Positions 6,227-11,412 of a stretch of 11,412 bases of DNA are shown here, piece after piece (positions within the stretch are counted from its first letter, which is position 1; the number at the start of each line of letters is the position of its first letter). The translations under genes and the position numbers were made by a program. This DNA is from Candidatus Buchananbacteria bacterium RIFCSPLOWO2_02_FULL_46_11b (GTDB lineage Bacteria; Patescibacteriota; Patescibacteriia; Buchananbacterales; UBA6539). The stretch lies in NCBI GenBank assembly GCA_001817615.1, contig MHIR01000073.1:210-11621 (forward strand). The letters run 5' to 3'. The notes under the pieces were generated by a model. It saw only the letters and a program-made list of their open reading frames with translations, was not told the DNA's origin and ran no database searches.

Positions 6227-6945
6227 TAATCATTACCTTGCTCTTTGACTTTCTCAATCTCAATATCGTCAAAAACCTTGCTTTGTTTAACCGACACGAT
6301 TCTCTGCTTAATCAGCTCAAGCAGAGCCAAAAAGCTGACAATCACTTCCGTCTTGTCTTTGGCTTCTTTTAAAATATCGGAAAACCGCGAAGTCGCCTGC
6401 TGGTAAATCCTTTGCCTGATCTGATTGATTTTTTCCTGGATGCTTACCGTTCTTTTGACGACTTCCGCCGACAAATTCAAAAACGGCTGAAGACCATTGA
6501 TAATCTCGCTAAAAACCCGGGCCAATTTGTCTTTAATTAATTTCGGCGGCGGGGCAAAGCCGATTTCCCGGCCGGTCAAAAGCTTTTCTCTGGAAAACGC
6601 GAAGTGTTTTTTAGCGATCATTTTTTGCACGACTTTCGTGGCTTCCAGATATTCTTTGTAAATTTTCAGCTGTTTGGTCAAGTCCTCGCCTTCTTCTTCC
6701 CCGCCCCAGTCCAAAAACGGCAGAAGCGCCCGGGACTTGATTAAAAGCAGGCGGGCGGCCACGACTAAAAAATCTGCCAGCTCTTCGGCTTTAATTTTGT
6801 CTTTGGCCGGCTGGCCAAGAATCTGGATGTATTGTTCGGTCACTTCGGCCAGGGCGACCTTGGTGATTTCTAATTTTTGCTCTTCAATTAACTGAAGCAA
6901 CAGGTCCAAAGGCCCCTCAAAGTGTTCTATCTTTATTTTATGCAT
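6226..6945 (-). CDS. scpA: Segregation and condensation protein A (kleisin)
   Basis: 239-residue ScpA, near the usual 240-260. It is the kleisin that links the SMC heads and, with ScpB, forms the condensin-like complex that compacts and segregates the chromosome. The diagnostic N-terminus FEGPLDLLLQLIEEQKLEI (residues 9-27) is followed by ADFLVVAARLLLIKSRALLP, the N-terminal helical domain that contacts SMC. The C-terminal winged-helix part contains VIVSFLALLELIKQRIVSVK, also typical. The usual partner scpB is absent: the coupled downstream gene encodes the NYN protein instead. The start has no Shine-Dalgarno site and lies next to a repeat-rich intergenic region. Confidence 0.95.
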   Translation of the reverse strand: MHKIKIEHFEGPLDLLLQLIEEQKLEITKVALAEVTEQYIQILGQPAKDKIKAEELADFLVVAARLLLIKSRALLPFLDWGGEEEGEDLTKQLKIYKEYLEATKVVQKMIAKKHFAFSREKLLTGREIGFAPPPKLIKDKLARVFSEIINGLQPFLNLSAEVVKRTVSIQEKINQIRQRIYQQATSRFSDILKEAKDKTEVIVSFLALLELIKQRIVSVKQSKVFDDIEIEKVKEQGND

Positions 6946-7172
6946 TTTATAGCGAGTTAAGCGATAAACTTATTTTTTATTTATCTTCTCTTTTGTTCTA
7001 CCTCCCCTCTCTCTGTCTCTCCCCCCAGTCGGGGGGAGAGGACTATTCTTATTGAGGCTTTCTAAAAATATAGGTTTCCATTATCTATTATCTCTTACCT
7101 TTATTTCTCTTTCCTCTGTTTCTCTTTTTTATTTTCTTAAGTTACGCAACTTATTATTCTATTATTTGATTA

Positions 7173-7210
7173 TTTTAGTAGCGACAGGTCGCGACCTGTC
7201 GCTACTAAAA
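7173..7210. repeat. Perfect 38-bp palindrome
   Basis: The 19-base arms TTTTAGTAGCGACAGGTCG and CGACCTGTCGCTACTAAAA meet without a loop. The A and T ends make it look like a bidirectional terminator. It may equally be a mobile palindromic element. It sits in the middle of the larger inverted repeat. Confidence 0.9.
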
Positions 7211-7223
7211 CTCGTCTTTTGTT

Positions 7224-7260
7224 CCCTCCCCCTGACTAGGGGGAGGGACAGGGAGAGGGT
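7224..7260. repeat. REP-like hairpin related to the flanking arms
   Basis: CCCTCCCCCT-GACT-AGGGGGAGGG (7224-7247) is followed by ACAGGGAGAGGG. The reverse complement of the left arm region (7003-7040) reads as the same plan, a C-run, GACT, a G-run, then AGACAGAGAGAGGGG. The two are diverged copies of one repeat. Confidence 0.75.
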
Positions 7261-7346
7261 ATGGTAAAAAAATCGGGGGGAGAGACAGAGAGAGGGGAAG
7301 CGAAGCAAAAAAAGAGAAAGGATGAGTACAAAAAATCGTAAAGTTT

Positions 7347-7931
7347 CTATTTCTTACCTTTTTTTTTGGATTTCGCCGGCTTCTTTTTGGCCGCCTTCTT
7401 GGCCGCTTTCTTGCCTTTCTTGGCTGTTTTCTTTTTGGCCGGTTTCTTCGCCTGCAAAACATAGCCGCCTTTTTGGGCAAAGTCCGCCAGTTTGGCCTGT
7501 TCCATTTTAATAAAGTCCCTGGCTTTCATGCGCACCGAATCGGTAAAGCTGCCCGCGCCTAAGATGACGTCTTTGGTTTTAAGCAAGCCCTTGTCCACCC
7601 AGACTTCAATATTATGCAGGCCGCCGAACGCCGTCATGGCGCCGGGCTTAACCCTAAAAACCTTAACCATGACTTTTTCGTCAGGAATCTTAACTTTCTT
7701 TGCCTTAAGCGCTTTTTTCAATTTGCCCAAATCAAGACGCATGTGGGCCGGCACGACGGCTAAAATATAGGCTTTGTCCGCCGCAATTAGCAAGCTTTTG
7801 CCGATTTCCTTAAGCTCTTTTCTTAAAGTCTGGGCCAGATCATAGGCGGTGTAAACCGTCTTATGGGCCAGCTCGTCGTACTTGGCCAGCTTTTTGTCCA
7901 GGTACTTTTTGGTGGTTTTGGGGATAGACAT
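7347..7931 (-). CDS. YbaK/prolyl-tRNA-editing-like deacylase domain with lysine-rich tail
   Basis: 194 residues. Residues about 24-152 resemble the YbaK/EbsC/ProX aminoacyl-tRNA deacylase fold: HKTVYTAYDLA, GKSLLIAADKAYILAVVPAH (44-63, with K45 at the position of the conserved lysine), LDLGKLKKAL, then RVKPGAMTAFGGLHNIEVWVD (94-113) corresponding to the G-x-x-PG-x-x-PFG block, and a final MKARDFIKM. Family members hydrolyse mischarged tRNA. Which tRNA cannot be said. Residues 161-194 are almost only Lys, Ala and Pro (KKPAKKKTAKK and on), resembling a histone H1-type tail and likely to bind nucleic acid. No Shine-Dalgarno site is seen before the ATG at 7931, where a hairpin lies 20-43 bases upstream. 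It is a single gene, separated from neighbours by repeats. Confidence 0.8.
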   Translation of the reverse strand: MSIPKTTKKYLDKKLAKYDELAHKTVYTAYDLAQTLRKELKEIGKSLLIAADKAYILAVVPAHMRLDLGKLKKALKAKKVKIPDEKVMVKVFRVKPGAMTAFGGLHNIEVWVDKGLLKTKDVILGAGSFTDSVRMKARDFIKMEQAKLADFAQKGGYVLQAKKPAKKKTAKKGKKAAKKAAKKKPAKSKKKGKK

Positions 7932-7950
7932 AGATTTTTTAGTTTATGAA

Positions 7951-7974
7951 CCGATAAGACGTCGGTCTTAACGG
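7951..7974. repeat. Small hairpin in the leader of the YbaK-like gene
   Basis: CCGATAAGAC and GTCTTAACGG flank the loop GTCG, with one mismatch in ten. It could be a leader structure or a short intergenic palindrome. Just beyond it, ATTTTTTCGAAAAAAT (near 7986-8001) is another perfect palindrome. Confidence 0.5.
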
Positions 7975-8032
7975 GGGGTTAATAAATTTTTTCGAAAAAA
8001 TAAAGTCCGAGGGCATAAAAACATACGGCCTT

Positions 8033-8060
8033 TCCGCCTACGCCTAGCGGCTTCGGCGGA
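8033..8060. repeat. GC-rich hairpin repeat
   Basis: TCCGCC (8033-8038) and GGCGGA (8055-8060) enclose a smaller CGC-CTA-GCG hairpin, in an otherwise AT-rich spacer. The outer bases (GGCC and GGGCC) extend the pairing loosely. It looks like a REP-type intergenic repeat. No gene is seen in 7932-8099. Confidence 0.5.
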
Positions 8061-8077
8061 CAAGTCGGGCCTAAACG

Positions 8078-8123
8078 CGAAAACACAAAAACAATCATTT
8101 CAATTTTTGTTTTCGTGTTTTCG
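8078..8123 (-). terminator. Inverted repeat spanning the 3' end of the winged-helix gene
   Basis: CGAAAACACAAAAACAA (8078-8094) and TTGTTTTCGTGTTTTCG (8107-8123) pair with one mismatch over 17 bases. The stop codon lies in the 12-base loop. The arms are made of a low-complexity ACACGAAA-like repeat that also encodes the last residues of the protein. It is possibly a terminator, but no clean U-tract follows. Confidence 0.5.
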
Positions 8124-8420
8124 TGTTTTTGTGTTTTTAAACGGCAGCTTCTGCTGAACTCCGAATAACTCGCGAACCAGCTTGCGGCCTTTGGGGGTCA
8201 GTTTCACCTGCTTAATAAACCACTTGCGCGCCGTTTTCCAGCCGCCACCGACGATCAATTTTTTTTTAATCAGCCGCTCCGCGCTTTTAGTGATGATATT
8301 GATCGCGCCGGCGGGCTTTTTGCCGCGATAGAAATTTTCCAGAACCGACTTGGAAATAGTCTTATCCTTGGCCTGGGCGCACTGCTTGAGGATGTATTTT
8401 TGGAGAGTTGAGAGATTCAT
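8100..8420 (-). CDS. Small winged-helix-like DNA-binding protein, hypothetical
   Basis: 106 residues. The order of predicted elements fits a winged helix: TLQKYILKQCAQ (helix 1), ISKSVLENFYRG (22-33), INIITKSAERLIKKKLIVGG (41-60, recognition-helix region and start of the wing), then KWFIKQVKLTPKGRKLVREL, where LTPKGRKLV is the strand-plus-helix ending common in MarR- and PadR-type proteins. No catalytic residues or membrane segments are present. It could be a transcription regulator or a nucleoid-type protein. The last residues (KNTKTRKHENKN) are encoded by a short low-complexity repeat that continues past the stop, so they are probably not part of the fold. No Shine-Dalgarno site precedes the ATG. 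Confidence 0.65.
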   Translation of the reverse strand: MNLSTLQKYILKQCAQAKDKTISKSVLENFYRGKKPAGAINIITKSAERLIKKKLIVGGGWKTARKWFIKQVKLTPKGRKLVRELFGVQQKLPFKNTKTRKHENKN

Positions 8421-8432
8421 ATTAATAGCCTA

Positions 8433-8510
8433 TTCAGCGAGTAAAGCGAGTTCAGTAAATTCAGCTGCCTAATCTAGCGGCTGAACTCGCTGAACTTGCT
8501 TAACTCGCTA
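8433..8510. repeat. Inverted repeat built of degenerate GCGAGTTCA-like units
   Basis: The left arm (8433-8468) and right arm (8477-8510) are imperfect inverted copies, each made of short units such as AGCGAGT and GTTCAG. The right arm includes the TAG stop of the HD-domain gene. The 13-base piece TAGCGAGTTAAGC also occurs just upstream of scpA (6950-6962), so the unit is dispersed. Confidence 0.7.
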
Positions 8511-9188
8511 CAATAACTTGAACTTGTTAATCTCCAGCCCGAACTTATACCCTAAATACTCGGCCGCCAGGCGGCAAAAAGCCATGCGCGCCGTAAAAAT
8601 TTCAAAATATTCCAGGGGCGCGGAAAATTTGGTGTCTAACTTCAATTTAAGAGTGATCAGCTTTTTCTTGGGTTCAACAGTCAAATCATTGTCCACGACC
8701 GCATAATTGACCCGGTCGTGAATATCAGCCATTGACGACATAGTGGGAATTTGCCCTTTTTTTATTTTCACCCTTGAGCGGTGAACGTCGGATTTATCCG
8801 CCAAAATTAAAACCGCCGTCACCATGCTGACGATTTTTATTTCATCTTTATCATGCGACACGATTGCCTGGGCGATCGTGGAAACGTCATGAGGATTTTC
8901 GGCTTCATTTAAAAATACTTGGGAAAAAAGCAGGGCGCCCCAGTAGTGATGCTGGGTCCGGCCCAAAAAATTGCCCGAATCATGGCAATAACCGGCAATG
9001 GCGCAAAGCTCCTGCTCGCCGGCCGGCAAGCCGATTTTTCGCGCGATGCTCCGGGCGCGGTCGGCCGCGATATTAATGTGGCGCTGGCCGTGATCGGTAT
9101 AATCAATGGCGTTCAAATAATGCTCGGTTTGCCGGATGAAGTCCTTGATCTTAGAATTATTTTTGACGAGGTCTAGAGTTAGTTTCAT
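8508..9188 (-). CDS. HD-domain metal-dependent phosphohydrolase
   Basis: 226 residues. The HD-fold metal ligands are visible in order: DHGQRHI (H33, H37), YCHDSG (H69, D70), TQHHYWGA (H80/H81), VSHDKDE (H112) and LILADKSDVHRSR (D131). This histidine-rich arrangement is typical of HD superfamily phosphatases or phosphodiesterases that use two metals. The C-terminal about 75 residues (TLKLKLDTKF and on) form an unrecognised beta-rich part. The substrate (nucleotide, cyclic dinucleotide or phosphoester) cannot be predicted. No Shine-Dalgarno site is seen, and the ATG at 9188 was chosen because the predicted helix MKLTLDLVKNNSKIKDFI starts there. It stands alone between two repeat hairpins. Confidence 0.85.
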   Translation of the reverse strand: MKLTLDLVKNNSKIKDFIRQTEHYLNAIDYTDHGQRHINIAADRARSIARKIGLPAGEQELCAIAGYCHDSGNFLGRTQHHYWGALLFSQVFLNEAENPHDVSTIAQAIVSHDKDEIKIVSMVTAVLILADKSDVHRSRVKIKKGQIPTMSSMADIHDRVNYAVVDNDLTVEPKKKLITLKLKLDTKFSAPLEYFEIFTARMAFCRLAAEYLGYKFGLEINKFKLL

Positions 9189-9230
9189 AAAATTTTAAGG
9201 GGATTAATAAATATTGATAATTTTAAACAT

Positions 9231-9298
9231 AGCGATGGAACGATGAAGTTAATGAAGCGATGGGTAATAAATTCCATCGCTCTCATCGCTTCATCGCT
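9231..9298. repeat. Inverted repeat built of AGCGATGAA-like units after aspS
   Basis: Left arm 9231-9263 and right arm 9274-9298 are made of degenerate copies of AGCGATGAA and its complement. The inner AGCGATGG/CCATCGCT stem is perfect, with a 10-base loop. It begins 3 bases past the aspS stop. By position it may end transcription or protect the mRNA 3' end. Confidence 0.7.
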
Positions 9299-9301
9299 AA
9301 A

Positions 9302-10753
9302 CTAATCCGCCACGCTCGTGCTCTCCCCGTACAAATTCTCGCCCTTGGCTTTGGCTTTAGTTGTCACTTCGTCGGCAATCTGAATATTAGCTTCTTTCAA
9401 AGCTTTCTTGGAAACCGCGTTGGGCGCGTCCATCATTAAATCGCGGTTGTCGCCGGTTTTTGGAAAAACAATGACTTCGCGGATATTTGGTTCGTTCTGT
9501 AAAATCGCCACAATTCGGTCTACGCCCGGCGCGATTCCACCGTGCGGCGGCGCGCCGTATTCAAAGGCATCCAGCATATGGCCGAAGCGCTGCTTGATTT
9601 CCGTTTCCGAAACACCCAAAATCTCAAATATCTTTTGCTGAATATCGCGCCTATGAATTCTGATCGAACCGCTGCAAAGCTCCGAGCCGTTTAAAACCAA
9701 ATCATAGCAATAAGCCCGCCACTTCAGCGGCTCGCCGGGATATTTTTCCATATCTTCGCGGTTGGGCATGGTAAAAGGATGATGGCCCGAAACGATTTTC
9801 TTTTCGGCTTCGGATTGCTTGAACATCGGCGCGTCGATAATCCAGCAAAAAGCCAGCTCGTCTGGATCGTTTTTGTCTTTTCTGATATCCGGCTTGTCGC
9901 TGCCGTATTTTTCCATTGACTCGGCGTATTTTAACCGGAGAAAAGGTTCGGTGAATTTTTTATTCGGGTAAAGCGCTTTGACCATTTCAATCATCATGCC
10001 TTCAGTCAGATTAAAAACATCTTCCTGCTCCATAAAGCTCATCTCAATGTCCAATTGGGTAAATTCCGCCTGCCGGTCGCCGCGCTGATCTTCATCGCGA
10101 AAACACCGGGCAATCTGGAAATATTTTTCCAGCCCCGCCACCATGGAAAGCTGCTTGAATTGCTGGGGCGACTGAGGCAGAACATAAAACTTGCCGGGCC
10201 AAAGGCGCGAAGGCACCATGAATTCCCGGGCGCCTTCCGGCGTGCCCTTGGTCAGAATCGGCGTTTCAATTTCCAAAAAGCCCTGCCGGTCCAGATAATC
10301 GCGGAAGAATTTAATGATTTTATGGCGCATGATGATGTTATTTTTCATGCGCTCGCTTCTTAAGTCAAGATAGCGGTATTTCAGGCGCGTTTCTTCGCCG
10401 ACTTTAATCGTGTCTTTATCCAGCTCAAAGGGCGGAGTTTTGGCGGTATTTAAAATCTCCAGCTTCTCCCCGGTCATCTCAACGGTCCCGGTCGGAATCT
10501 TATCATTGACCATTTTGGCCGGCCGCTGGTTGATTTTGCCCTCAATTGCCACGACAAACTCGGGCCGCAAATTATTGGCCAGCTCGTAAGCCGCGGCATT
10601 TGACGGTTCAAAAACCACCTGTAAAAGACCGCTTCGATCTCTTAAATCAATAAAAATAATCTTGCCATGGTCGCGCCGGGCATTGATCCAGCCGCAAACT
10701 TTGACGGTTTCCCCCGCCTTGTTGATGACCTCCCTGATTTCTATTCTTTTCAT
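9302..10753 (-). CDS. aspS: Aspartyl-tRNA synthetase, GAD-less, probably non-discriminating
   Basis: 483-residue class IIb synthetase that charges tRNA-Asp with aspartate. The N-terminal OB-fold anticodon domain has CGWINARRDHGKIIFIDLRD (residues 20-39). Motif 1 lies in FLEIETPILTKGTPEGAREF, and motif 2 is FRDEDQRGDRQAEFTQLDIE. Motif 3 is in GIAPGVDRIVAIL near the C-terminus. Bacterial AspRS is usually about 590 residues with a GAD insertion of about 100. Here the chain passes almost directly from YGSDKPDIR to WIIDAPMF, so that domain is missing. In Pseudomonas AspRS, the His of RRDHG (H29 here) was linked to relaxed specificity, so this enzyme may also make Asp-tRNA-Asn for GatCAB amidation. 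That is an inference, and no gat gene lies in the window. No Shine-Dalgarno site precedes the ATG, which lies in an AT-rich leader. Confidence 0.96.
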   Translation of the reverse strand: MKRIEIREVINKAGETVKVCGWINARRDHGKIIFIDLRDRSGLLQVVFEPSNAAAYELANNLRPEFVVAIEGKINQRPAKMVNDKIPTGTVEMTGEKLEILNTAKTPPFELDKDTIKVGEETRLKYRYLDLRSERMKNNIIMRHKIIKFFRDYLDRQGFLEIETPILTKGTPEGAREFMVPSRLWPGKFYVLPQSPQQFKQLSMVAGLEKYFQIARCFRDEDQRGDRQAEFTQLDIEMSFMEQEDVFNLTEGMMIEMVKALYPNKKFTEPFLRLKYAESMEKYGSDKPDIRKDKNDPDELAFCWIIDAPMFKQSEAEKKIVSGHHPFTMPNREDMEKYPGEPLKWRAYCYDLVLNGSELCSGSIRIHRRDIQQKIFEILGVSETEIKQRFGHMLDAFEYGAPPHGGIAPGVDRIVAILQNEPNIREVIVFPKTGDNRDLMMDAPNAVSKKALKEANIQIADEVTTKAKAKGENLYGESTSVAD

Positions 10754-10866
10754 AAATAATAAAAAAATGATTAATTAATAATAATGGCCTAAATTGAGAG
10801 CGTTGATTAATTGTTTTAAGCAGCTTAAATTGATTTCATGTTTGGCTTAATTTAGAGATATAGAAG
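10754..10866. other. AT-rich aspS leader, no clear promoter
   Basis: The aspS upstream region has an AT-rich leader and one short palindrome, TTTAAGCAGCTTAAA. I see TATTAT-like -10 candidates but no convincing -35 at the right spacing. There is no gene. Confidence 0.4.
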
Positions 10867-10912
10867 CGGATTAACCCCGTTTAGAAATAAATTTCTAAAC
10901 GGGGTTAATCCG
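10867..10912. repeat. Near-perfect palindrome with 22-bp arms
   Basis: Arms at 10867-10888 (CGGATTAACCCCG and on) and 10891-10912 are exact complements separated only by AA. GTTTTAAT follows on the plus strand. It could act as a plus-strand terminator, but no plus-strand gene lies upstream, so a mobile or REP-like palindrome is more likely. Confidence 0.9.
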
Positions 10913-10965
10913 GTTTTAATGGGTTTATCTATAAAAAATGTAAACGGCATGGCGGGCAGGCGGGT

Positions 10966-10989
10966 TTGGAATTTGGTGCTTGGAATTTG
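10966..10989. repeat. Direct repeat of TTGGAATTTG
   Basis: Two exact 10-base copies are separated by GTGC, following a G-rich stretch (GGCGGGCAGGCGGG). It looks like a short intergenic repeat. No function is evident. Confidence 0.6.
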
Positions 10990-11013
10990 TAATTTTCACC
11001 AAAAACAAAGTCA

Positions 11014-11045
11014 AAACCTATAATTTTACACTACACTATAGGTTT
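11014..11045. repeat. Inverted repeat AAACCTATA/TATAGGTTT
   Basis: Perfect 9-base arms are separated by 14 bases, about 57 bases upstream of the -35 of the last gene. The spacing would suit a regulator-binding site, but this may be chance in AT-rich DNA. Confidence 0.35.
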
Positions 11046-11101
11046 AAAGAATAATCATCTACTAACCTTAATATACAATTTTTCAGGCTTTTTGGCAACT
11101 C

Positions 11102-11130
11102 TTGACAGATTTTAAAAAATAAGGTAATAT
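11102..11130 (+). promoter_or_regulatory. Sigma70-type promoter of the right-edge gene
   Basis: Consensus TTGACA (11102-11107), a 17-base spacer and TAATAT (11125-11130). The predicted start is near 11137, giving a leader of about 57 nt. Confidence 0.8.
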
Positions 11131-11172
11131 AAAAGTCTCAAATCCCGCACTTTGGTCAAATCGCAACCTGCT

Positions 11173-11189
11173 ACCTTTGGAAGGAGGTG
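11173..11189 (+). promoter_or_regulatory. Strong ribosome-binding site, possibly in a hairpin
   Basis: AAGGAGGTG (11181-11189) lies 4 bases before the ATG and is the strongest Shine-Dalgarno site in the window. The bases just before it, ACCTT (11173-11177), can pair with AAGG or AGGT within it, so the site could be partly hidden in the mRNA. Confidence 0.75.
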
Positions 11190-11193
11190 AAAA

Positions 11194-11412
11194 ATGGCTA
11201 TCACATGCGTGGAAAAAACCGATACTGAAAGGCTGCGAAATCTAATCGCTATTGCCGAAAGAAACGACGGCAAATACGAATGCCCCGACGAGGCGACATT
11301 TCGTTTCATCCTGGCGGAAGGAGGAAAAATCGGTGGGATCAAAAATCAGCTTTACGAAGACGGCAAATTCAAAACCGCCTGTGTCTTGGCTGACGCGACC
11401 ACCGGAAAAACG
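11194..11412 (+). CDS. Unknown protein, N-terminal 73 residues (3' end beyond window)
   Basis: The frame is open from the ATG at 11194 to the right edge. The visible N-terminus reads MAITCVEKTDTERLRNLIAI, then AERNDGKYECPDEATFRFIL and KNQLYEDGKFKTACVLADAT. No signal peptide or membrane segment is visible, and I do not recognise a family. The two cysteines (C5, C30) and one at C65 are not in a zinc-ribbon spacing. A consensus promoter and very strong ribosome-binding site suggest high expression, unlike the minus-strand genes here. It is transcribed divergently from aspS. Confidence 0.7.
   Translation, partial: MAITCVEKTDTERLRNLIAIAERNDGKYECPDEATFRFILAEGGKIGGIKNQLYEDGKFKTACVLADATTGKT

Larger units (their letters stand above)
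7003..7298. repeat. Nested inverted-repeat element (MITE- or REP-like) filling a gene-free gap
   Basis: A 24-base sequence at 7003-7026 (TCCCCTCTC through CTCCCCCC) recurs as an exact inverted copy at 7275-7298. The left arm also folds locally as CTCTCCCCCC-AGTC-GGGGGGAGAG (7017-7040). A related hairpin lies at 7224-7247 and a 38-bp palindrome at the centre. The block occupies most of the roughly 400-base gap between the genes ending near 7347 and starting at 6945. A weak plus-strand open frame inside it is made of these repeats and is not called. Confidence 0.75.

Noticed and set aside
7052..7267. Plus-strand open frame of 71 codons
   Set aside because: It runs through the palindrome and the REP-like hairpins, is low-complexity, and has no ribosome-binding site.
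8433..9298. CRISPR array
   Set aside because: The repeats are short, degenerate, inverted and adjacent, without regular unique spacers, and no cas gene is present.
11112..11342. Minus-strand open frame of 76 codons at the right edge
   Set aside because: It lies opposite a plus-strand frame with a consensus promoter and an excellent ribosome-binding site, and it spans that promoter.

Overview
This window most likely comes from a Candidate Phyla Radiation (Patescibacteria) bacterium. That is an inference from gene content: a PEP-mobile-domain protein of a type common there, an aspartyl-tRNA synthetase lacking the bacterial GAD domain, an NYN-domain protein, a kleisin ScpA without an adjacent ScpB, many small genes without Shine-Dalgarno sites, and intergenic regions full of hairpins. 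TGA is used as a stop by at least two genes, so the standard code fits and UGA-recoded lineages are unlikely.

Region 1-4071 (minus strand) is one operon under a good sigma70-type promoter (4043-4071). In transcription order it holds a 96-residue gene that looks like the detached tail of a methyltransferase, three tandem paralogous class I SAM-dependent methyltransferases, and a protein ending in a PEP-utilising-enzyme mobile domain that runs off the left edge. All junctions are 1-base overlaps, 1-base gaps or a 4-base gap. Two share the same 13-base stop/start sequence. This is the best candidate for a poorly described system in the window.

Region 4094-5366 (minus) is a self-contained unit: a promoter, a strong ribosome-binding site, a Cys/Met-metabolism-type PLP enzyme of visibly higher GC than its neighbours, and tandem terminators. 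The second terminator-like hairpin overlaps the methyltransferase promoter.

Region 5390-5582 is intergenic but dense. A consensus plus-strand promoter (TTGACA-17-TATACT) reads into about 79 nt that fold into a series of hairpins and end in an intrinsic terminator. I call this a small structured RNA. Its terminator overlaps, on the opposite strand, the 3' end of the NYN gene.

Region 5561-6945 (minus) is scpA translationally coupled to the NYN-domain gene. Region 6946-7346 holds no gene but carries nested inverted repeats, including a perfect 38-bp palindrome. Region 7347-9188 (minus) has a YbaK-like deacylase domain with a histone H1-like lysine tail, a small winged-helix protein and an HD-domain hydrolase. 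Between them lie hairpins built from degenerate short repeats that reach the stop codons. Region 9302-10753 (minus) is aspS.

Region 10754-11193 holds a 22-bp-arm palindrome, small repeats, and a consensus promoter plus strong ribosome-binding site driving a plus-strand gene of unknown function that runs off the right edge.
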